A stretch of DNA of 64,000 nucleotides from Agapanthus africanus. Its lineage: Eukaryota > Streptophyta > Magnoliopsida > Asparagales > Amaryllidaceae. Position 1 is the first letter of the stretch. Each line of letters starts with the position of its first letter. Of the stretch, positions 57,707-64,000 are shown one piece after another. Under the pieces are notes generated by a model. It searched no databases and was not told where the DNA came from. It saw nothing but the letters and a program-made list of their open reading frames with translations. Location: positions 373,758,137-373,822,136 of the forward strand of contig JASDDO010000006.1 in the NCBI GenBank assembly GCA_030015575.1, given 5' to 3'. The translations under genes were made by a program, and so were the position numbers.

Positions 57707-58653
57707 TATGCAATCCGATGGCGGAATCTGTGGTCAAAATGCGAACAGCGTATCGAAGAAGCACCAGCGGTGGGCATGTTCATGGGCACCCTAGACCTTC
57801 ATGCAACTATTTCACAATTTATGATATTCTTCAAACCGACCACGTTCCAAGCTTTAATCGACAAGATGGCCCAAATGGACCAGATGGGTCATAGACCGTT
57901 TCCTCCGAAGCCGGAGCCGCGGAACGAAAAGGGTAAAAGGAAGGCGACCTTCGTTACGAATACCCAACAACAGCCCAGTGCTCTAAAACTAATGATCAAC
58001 TGGAAGAGAGGCAGCGGTACTACAATGAGAAAATGAAGCGGCCTTATTCGTTCCATCAAGACAAAACGAAGAGATTGTTCGAACTGGCGATGCGCAACAG
58101 GCTTATCAATCTGCCAAATCCAAAGCGACCATTGCAACCCAGCGAAGCGAATAATCCCAATTATTGCCCTTACCACCGAACGGTAAGCCATCCAATCGAA
58201 GATTGCTTCGTCTTTAAGGGTTGGATCGAGGACCAGTCCCAGCAAGGCAAGTTTGCGCTGTCTGAGAAGTGGAAAGTAAGCCCACCACAACCGCACACTC
58301 CTAAGAAGACGGATACACCGGGGGCATCGTACTCTTTTGTTGAGGAAGCTCCATGGGAGGTCGCTCTTTCAGCTAAAACCAAAAGAATGCTGAACGATCT
58401 CCACACATGTCCAGCAATTAGATGGAAGAATCCACTGGAACCTGAGGTCATCAAGGGAATGCTGAAACCACGCCCAACTCCAAAGATTCGTGGTGATAGC
58501 CAAAGTGTTCACACCCAGCCGTCAAAATCTTCAAAGAAGAAGGAGAAATCCAAGAAGCCCGTGAAGCCCGGCGACAAGCGCACGGACCTACAAAAATATA
58601 TTGACGCACTGGAAGAGTATAACCAGAAGGCGCGGACTCCGGTCACACTTTAA
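57707..58653 (+). pseudogene. T1 gag fossil, C-terminal part with first zinc-like motif
   Basis: Continues the capsid-like region (QALIDKMAQMD near 57850) into a basic linker and a C-X2-H...H-X4-C type motif, YCPYHRTVSHPIEDCFVFK (about 58165-58220). This is the usual Tat-lineage Gag knuckle. A Lys-rich tail follows. Confidence 0.75.
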
Positions 58654-58722
58654 GAGTTTCTTAGCCACGTCCTTGAGGACGGAAATGATGGAGAAGACTC
58701 ATCGGATGAATCTGAAGATTAC

Positions 58723-59577
58723 GTGGCAAGCTGCCATGTGATCTCTCATTCATCGCTAGACAATGAAGAGTCTCCTTGCACAAATAAACTGGGGGCAGGT
58801 CCTGAGCCAGAACTCCTGTGGCCATCAGATGAAATAATTGATGCATTCCTGAATACAGCTCTTCTTAAAAGCAAAGCTGATCGGGAGCGCGAGATGGCCA
58901 TATTTGAAAGGGCCAAACGCCGACGACAGGACGAAAGGGCTGAAATATTCCCACCAGATCAAAGCACCTCCGTTGCAAATAAAAACAGGTTCACGACGAG
59001 GAAGAGGTTCGCTAAAGCCATATCAATGGGAATGAAGCTACCATCCTCTGAAGCGAACGCCTTTGGTGAAGCAGAAACACATCCTAGCTACTGCCTATAT
59101 TATCGAAAGATTGCGCACCCCATCGAAGAGTGCAACGCTTTTACAAGATGGTGGCAGGGATATGTTTCTTACCGGCAACATTTTAAGCGGATGAAATGCA
59201 AAACTCGTCGGGGGCAAAGAAATACGACCGAGGAGCATAAAAGAACTACCTGCAACTGTCACATGGTCAACGCCGGGGGATCGCAAGTTCTTACCTTCAG
59301 GAGCGACTCTGACGAAGAAATGGTTCTTGGCCCTCTCTTTAAAGAATCCACCTTGGGAAAAGAGGAAGAACCAAAGACCTGTGAAAATATTCAGCCGCGC
59401 AACCCTACGCTGCCTGAAAAGAATCTTGGGCCATCGAACAGTGGGTCAAATAGAAAAGATAAGGGAAAAGAAAAGGTCTCTGAGGATATCGCCCTAGATG
59501 ACCAAGTCATTAAAGAGCTGACTGCCAAGGACCCACCAAAAGAGAACAAGGTGGACTACAACGTCTGGCACACGTGA
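58723..59577 (+). pseudogene. T1 region with a second zinc-like motif
   Basis: An acidic start is followed by a LLKSKADREREMAIFERAKR helix and then a second, diverged knuckle-like motif, YCLYYRKIAHPIEECNAF (about 59090-59145). An acidic and Lys-rich linker leads to the protease-like region. A duplicated Gag C-terminal module is one reading; a linker of family-specific type is another. Confidence 0.65.
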
Positions 59578-60521
59578 GGAAGCTACATTCGCAGCTCAGC
59601 ATTCTCGACGCCCTTCTGTTATCCAAAGAGGCGAGAGATTCATTGATCAAGGCTTTACAAGAGCCAGGACAATTCCAAACTTTTCTCGCCGAAGAAAAGA
59701 TGAAGGACGAGTTGGAAGTAATGCACACAGCCGATATCACCTTCGGCGATGAAAATCTCCTCCTTGGGACGTGCGAGAACAACCGTCCCCTTTATGTCTC
59801 CGGATACTGTCACGATATAAAGATAGGCAAAATCTCGGTTGACAATGGGCCTTCCGTCAATCTCCTCAACGTGAGAGTATTGAAGGAAATCTGCATGAGC
59901 GTTCAGCACCTCGCTTGTGATAAAATCACCATCTCCGGTTTCGACTCCCAGTCATCACGGACTCTCAGGTCTGTGATACTGACGCTACGCTTCGGGCTAC
60001 TTGTCACGGATATTAAATTTCACGTCATTGACGCTAAGACCTGCTATAATGCTTTGCTCAGAAGGCCTTGGTTACACGAGTACAATATCATTCCCTCTAC
60101 ACAACATCAGTGTATGAAATATTTCAAGGATGGTCTCGAGTATACCGTAACAGGAGAGCTGAACCTATTCTCTGTGAACGAAGTCCGAAAGTATGAAGAT
60201 GAAAAGTACTTCTTACCAGATTTTGAGGACACGGAGAGATGTCACAAACCGAAGAACAAAGCTATCACCACTATTCCAGTTTTCGGGAGTGATACCGAGG
60301 AGGAAGAAGAGATAGTTTATTCAGGGCCGCCCCAACGCAACAACCCGGGACCGTCCACCCCCATGTTGATCTTCGGCAGTGACTCGGAAGATGAAGTTAA
60401 CGCCATATTTTCCGCTCAACCGTCAATACAAGCCTTTGCTGACAATAATCAGAGTTTGCAAATCACCATGGTTCCGCGGGAGCATTACAAAGAGCTCGAT
60501 GCACTTGAAGCTTATAGTGTG
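59574..60521 (+). pseudogene. T1 protease-like region
   Basis: The segment NRPLYVSGYCHDIKIGKISV (about 59785-59845) followed by an SVNLLNVRVLKEI block, then RFGLLVTDIKFHVIDA and YNALLRRPWLHEYNIIPSTQHQ (about 60047-60110), is the familiar retropepsin of Tat/Ogre-type gypsy elements. The family enzyme cuts the Gag-Pol polyprotein. An acidic tail with two GSD(T/S)E motifs follows before LTR F interrupts. Broken. Confidence 0.8.
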
Positions 60522-61918
60522 TGTTTCCCCCAATAAGAGCAAAGCTCTGTTTGAATTTCAGAAATTCAAAAATTGAAGCAACGCTTCAGATTCCTTGCGC
60601 TGCGCGCAACGCGCCACGTGTCAAAAGCAAATACGCCAGCGTTGCGTCTAAGGCAGCGCACCCCAACCAGAGCAAGGCACTGTTTTAAAATTCAAATTTT
60701 AATAACAAAGGAAGCAACGCTTCAGATGACTTGCGCTCTGTGCTGCGCGACACGTTGCGCTCTGCGCTGTGCGACACGTGTCAGCGCAGTTGCGCTGTGC
60801 TCTGCGCTGCGCGACACGTGTCAAGCGCATGTGCGCTTGCGCCAACTGTGCCAGCATTTAAAATTCTGGAAAGATCTTTCCAATCTTGTTAAAAACAAGA
60901 AGATTATCCTTTGTAAAACAGAGCCTTTGGATCAAAGATCCGACGGTAGGGAAATATCCCCAGATCAATCAGAGAAAGATCTATGTAACCAACCTAACAA
61001 ACTAATTGGCCCTATATAAAGGCCCCTAGACTCCAAGTCTAAAAGAGACAGAGATAGAGATACAGAGACCTCCTTTAAAACTTTGAGAGGAATTCAGAGA
61101 GAAAGAAAAAAGGTAAAACCTTTGAAAAAAAAGAAGAATTTCTTCTAAAAAGATCAATGATCTAAGAACAAGATCAAGATCTTTTAATAAAAAAAAGAAT
61201 AAAAAAGAAGTAATCTACTTCATGACTAGATCTTTTGATCTATATAAAGGCATTGCCTTTTGATGAACAACTGGTTCTTGAAATTTGAGGTAGAACCTCT
61301 CTGGAACAAGAAAAACTTGTTTTCTTTAATCTAAATTTGATCAAGATATTAAACAGTGTCTTGCACTTTTGAAATCTGCACTGTTGCGCTCCTTGGATTG
61401 GCGCAAGCCACCAGAGAGCGCCACGTGTCAATCGCAGAACAACTGCGTCTTGCGCTTCTAAAAACATAGCACTGCTCTCTTGGTTTGGCGCAAGTCATCA
61501 AAGCGCGCCACGTGCCAGCAGCGCACTAACGCAGAGCACTGGCGCAGCGCACTGCGCTAACGGACTTGCGCTCACCAGCGCGTGACACATGTCACCTCCG
61601 CATGAATTTGCGTCTTGCGCTCCTCAATTGGCACAAAGCGCCTGACAAGCCACGTGGGGCACTGTTAGAACTTTTAAATGCAGTGCATTATTAAACAAGG
61701 GCAGAGCCCAATTAAAAGGTCTATCAGACCAAACAAAATGCAGTGCATTATTAAAAAAAGGGACAGAGCCCAATTAAAAAAGGCCAAACAGGCCAAAATA
61801 AATGCTATGCATTAAATTGAAAAGCCCAATGCTATGCATTATTAAACAAGGGCAGAGCCCAAGCAAAGGCCTAATAGGCCAAGGATAAACAAAATGTTAG
61901 ACATTTTTCTAACTGGAC
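60522..61918 (+). repeat. LTR F: start of a different Tat-like LTR inserted in T1
   Basis: It begins TGTTTCCCCCAATAAGAG, close to the T1 LTR start TGTTCCCGCCC, and interrupts the protease-like frame. It has the same plan as the T1 LTR: motif clusters, a GGATCAAAGATCCGACGG block (about 60930), a TATA box (CCTATATAAAGG, about 61011), an AG-rich leader and then more motif arrays. Its motifs differ: GCGCTGCGCGACACGTGTCA-type words (60590-60850, 61380-61660) and GCAGTGCATTATTAAA (61670-61850). It is cut by T2 at 61919. Confidence 0.65.
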
Positions 61919-64000
61919 TGTTCCCCTCCGAAAGACGGCCGAGACATGGAATGCCTCTCCTGAGGTTCGGGGCAGATGTTAATAGGTGCTATCCGTCCAC
62001 CTCTCCGAAGATGCCAAGTTGATTTATGGCACCGTATATCGGAGGTTTGGACAGATGCGTCCGATGTAGCAGACTTCGTCAGATTCCCCCTCGCTTGAGG
62101 GGTTTTTGATTGTGGGGACGCTCTTCCCTGCAGGCGCAAGCCCCTGCAGTTAATTACGCTACCGCTTCGCGGTAACAACTTTCTCCTTCTCCAGCTGGTC
62201 ACTTCGTGTCGTGGGTGTTTGTTTTGTTTGTGGTTGCCCGTGGATTATATACGGAGACTGATTTATGTCGTCGCCCGTAGGACGTAGATTAGTCCAAATC
62301 CGTGTTTTCTTAGATTTGGGTTTGGGGTTTTGGGTTTAAGGATACGTTAGCCTCATTTGAGACTAAGATCAACTCAAACGTTTGTTAAGGATACGTTAGT
62401 CTCACTTTGAGACTAAGATCAACTTAACGGGATCGTTTAGATCCGACAAAGGAGCATTTGGGCTCTAATGTTTCAATTTAGGGACATAGTGGCCCATCGT
62501 ATGTATGGCCGTCGGGACCCGTCACCTCTCTGACGACGTTGAAGGATTACAACGACGGATGTCAGAGGAGCTCAGAGATGTACCCTCGAGCCAGAGTTAA
62601 TTGGGGGGGGGGATTCATAGTCCAGCCTGTTTGAAGGTTTAAGGATACGTTAGCCATCTTTGAGGCTAAGATCAACTTAAACGGGACCGTTTAGATCCGA
62701 CAAAAGAGCATGTGGGGGCTCTATTGTTCTAGTTTAAGGACGTTGCGGTCCATGGGTAGTTTAAGGACGTTGCGGTCCATGGGTAGTTTAAGGACGTTGC
62801 GGTCCATGGGTAGTTTAAGGACATTGCGGTCCATTGTGTGCTCTGGATGCTCCACACGGGTTCACTGCCGTGCTTAGCGAGGACCAGGCTCCGCTCTGGA
62901 CGTTTTCCGCGGGGTCAAAGAGTGACGTTATCCGCATTCCACGTAACCAGGAATTTTGCACTAGATGCTTCACACGGGTTCACTGCCGCGTTAGGCGAGG
63001 ACTAGGCTCCGCTCTGAATGCTTCACACGGGTTCACTGCCGTGCTCTGCGAGGACCAGGATCCGCTCTGGACGTTTTCCGCGGGGTCAAAGAGTGACATT
63101 ATCCGCGTTCCACGTAACCAGGAATTTTGCATTAGACACGGGTTTAAGGACCCCGCAGTCCATATCAATGTGTGGTCGTCGGGACCCGTCACCTCTTTGA
63201 AGACATTGAGGGATTACAATGCCAAATATCAAAGGAGTGAAGAGATGTACCCTAGAACCGGAGTGGATTAAATAGTCCTTGACCCAATCTGGGATCAAGA
63301 CCGATTAATTATGTTATGAGCCCATTGGCCCAGTTAATCACAAATTGAGGACTTATGGCCATCTTGGGCTAAGTCCAATCAGGAGAGGCTTTGCCTCCAT
63401 CCATTTAGCCAATTGGGCCAAAGCCTAGTGTTAAACACTACAGAGCAATCAGTGTTGAACACTGGGAACGAGGTTGACAAGTTAGTGTTTAACACTAAAA
63501 GATAATCGGTGTTAAACACCAGCAACAAGGCTTTTCAAATTAGTGTTAAACACTAAAACAGATCAGTGTCGAACACTGCAAATAAAGCTTTTTAATTAGT
63601 GTTGAACACTAAGGCCCAACAGTGTTTTAACACTGGGTTCGAGGGTTTTAATTTAGTGTTAAACACTAAGGCAAGAGGGGTCACGTGGCAGCACGTGAGA
63701 GCGCCCTCCCTTCAGTTATTCTGCTGAGATTATCGCGTCTTTCAGAGCATCACGTGCCATCACGTGATGGGCATTCAAATGCCTGTGTATTAAAGCTTCT
63801 GTCAAGGGTCACGTGGGTCACGTGGGGTGCTGCCTCAAAGGGGTTTTTTGTAGATCTTCTGGGGGGTCACGTGGTGACACGTGACCCTGCCTCTATGTAT
63901 ATTGTTTAGAGGATCTGTTAATCTTTTCCAGGAATTAAATTCCTCGTAGGGTTAAACCCCGACAGCGATTTCAGAGGAATTAAATTCCTACTTTCTCTTA
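61919..64000 (-). repeat. T2: inverted T-family LTR, runs off the window
   Basis: Starts TGTTCCCCTCCGAAAG at 61919 and reads as the reverse complement of the T1 LTR from its end backwards: the CCTGCAGGCGCAAG region, the AAGGATACGTTAG repeats, the tandem repeats, the AGTGTTTAACACT array (63420-63680), the CACGTG cluster (63680-63880) and the AATTAAATTC array at the very end. Sequence left of 61919 lacks the T1 primer site, so this is a 3' or solo LTR. Together with T1 it makes an inverted repeat with arms over 2 kb. Confidence 0.82.
62738..63165. repeat. Copy-specific tandem repeats in T2
   Basis: Four 26-bp units GGACGTTGCGGTCCATGGGT plus AGTTTA (62738-62840) are followed by two long units and one short one built around CACACGGGTTCACTGCCGTG and GACGTTTTCCGCGGGGTCAA (62840-63165). 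T1 lacks this second expansion. Confidence 0.8.

Larger units (their letters stand above)
52082..60521 (+). mobile_element. Element T1: Tat-like Ty3/gypsy retrotransposon, 5' part
   Basis: A 3.55-kb LTR (52082-55633) with ends TGTTCCC...GGGAACA, a primer-like site, a long gag region and a protease-like region, interrupted at 60522 by another LTR. It is inserted in LTR D. No RT, RNase H or integrase is in the window. Gag is broken, with several lesions. Its 3' LTR, if present, lies outside the window, so age cannot be estimated from an LTR pair. Confidence 0.8.

Overview
This window looks like intergenic heterochromatin from a large-genome flowering plant, probably a eudicot. That rests on the element types present: a SIRE-like Ty1/copia fragment, Tekay/Del-like and Tat-like Ty3/gypsy elements, an En/Spm (CACTA) transposon and a Mutator-like element. 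I found no host gene I can support and no tRNA or rRNA gene. The species cannot be named from the sequence. Nearly everything is transposon fossil or repeat, much of it nested.

Left part (1-8.5 kb): a Ty1/copia LTR end with a Met-initiator primer site and a decayed gag; a decayed 'putative plant transposon protein' gene; then a CACTA element from its CACTA terminus at 4062 to a cut-off TNP2-type transposase near 8530. The CACTA leader intron appears to hold a G-rich array and a 590-bp tandem repeat in which every unit carries two long hairpins.

Middle part (8.5-36 kb): a G-poor, A-rich tandem array with a higher-order period of about 1.25 kb occupies 11.0-13.9 and 25.0-35.8 kb. It is split by an 11.1-kb LTR element (copy B, 13889-24993) with a perfect 5-bp target duplication. 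Copy B belongs to a non-autonomous family that carries gag and very long LTRs but no recognisable pol. Two relatives, A (8.6-11.0 kb, reverse) and C (44.0-49.1 kb), share that layout. In B and C gag holds a 69-bp GT-AG intron; A lacks it exactly, which points to retrotransposition of a spliced RNA. The LTRs also carry a tRNA-like segment with A and B boxes. The array holds a hAT-like MITE, two short SINE-like inserts, and a Mutator-like element with a part copy.

Right part (36-64 kb): a Tat-lineage gypsy fossil with a plant-mobile-domain extra ORF (+, 38.5-42.1 kb), minisatellites (42.5-43.9 kb) and plant-type RNase H on the opposite strand (49.1-49.9 kb). Copy C sits inside it and a related LTR (D) abuts it. 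A second Tat-like element (T1, from 52082) sits inside D. It has a 3.55-kb LTR built of short palindromic motifs, then gag and a protease-like region. T1 is interrupted at 60522 by another LTR (F), and F at 61919 by an inverted copy of the T1 LTR (T2) that runs off the window.

The best candidates for something undescribed are the gag-only LTR family with intron gain/loss and Pol III-like boxes in its LTR, the hairpin-bearing CACTA tandem repeat, the 1.25-kb G-poor satellite-like array, and the palindrome-built LTR.
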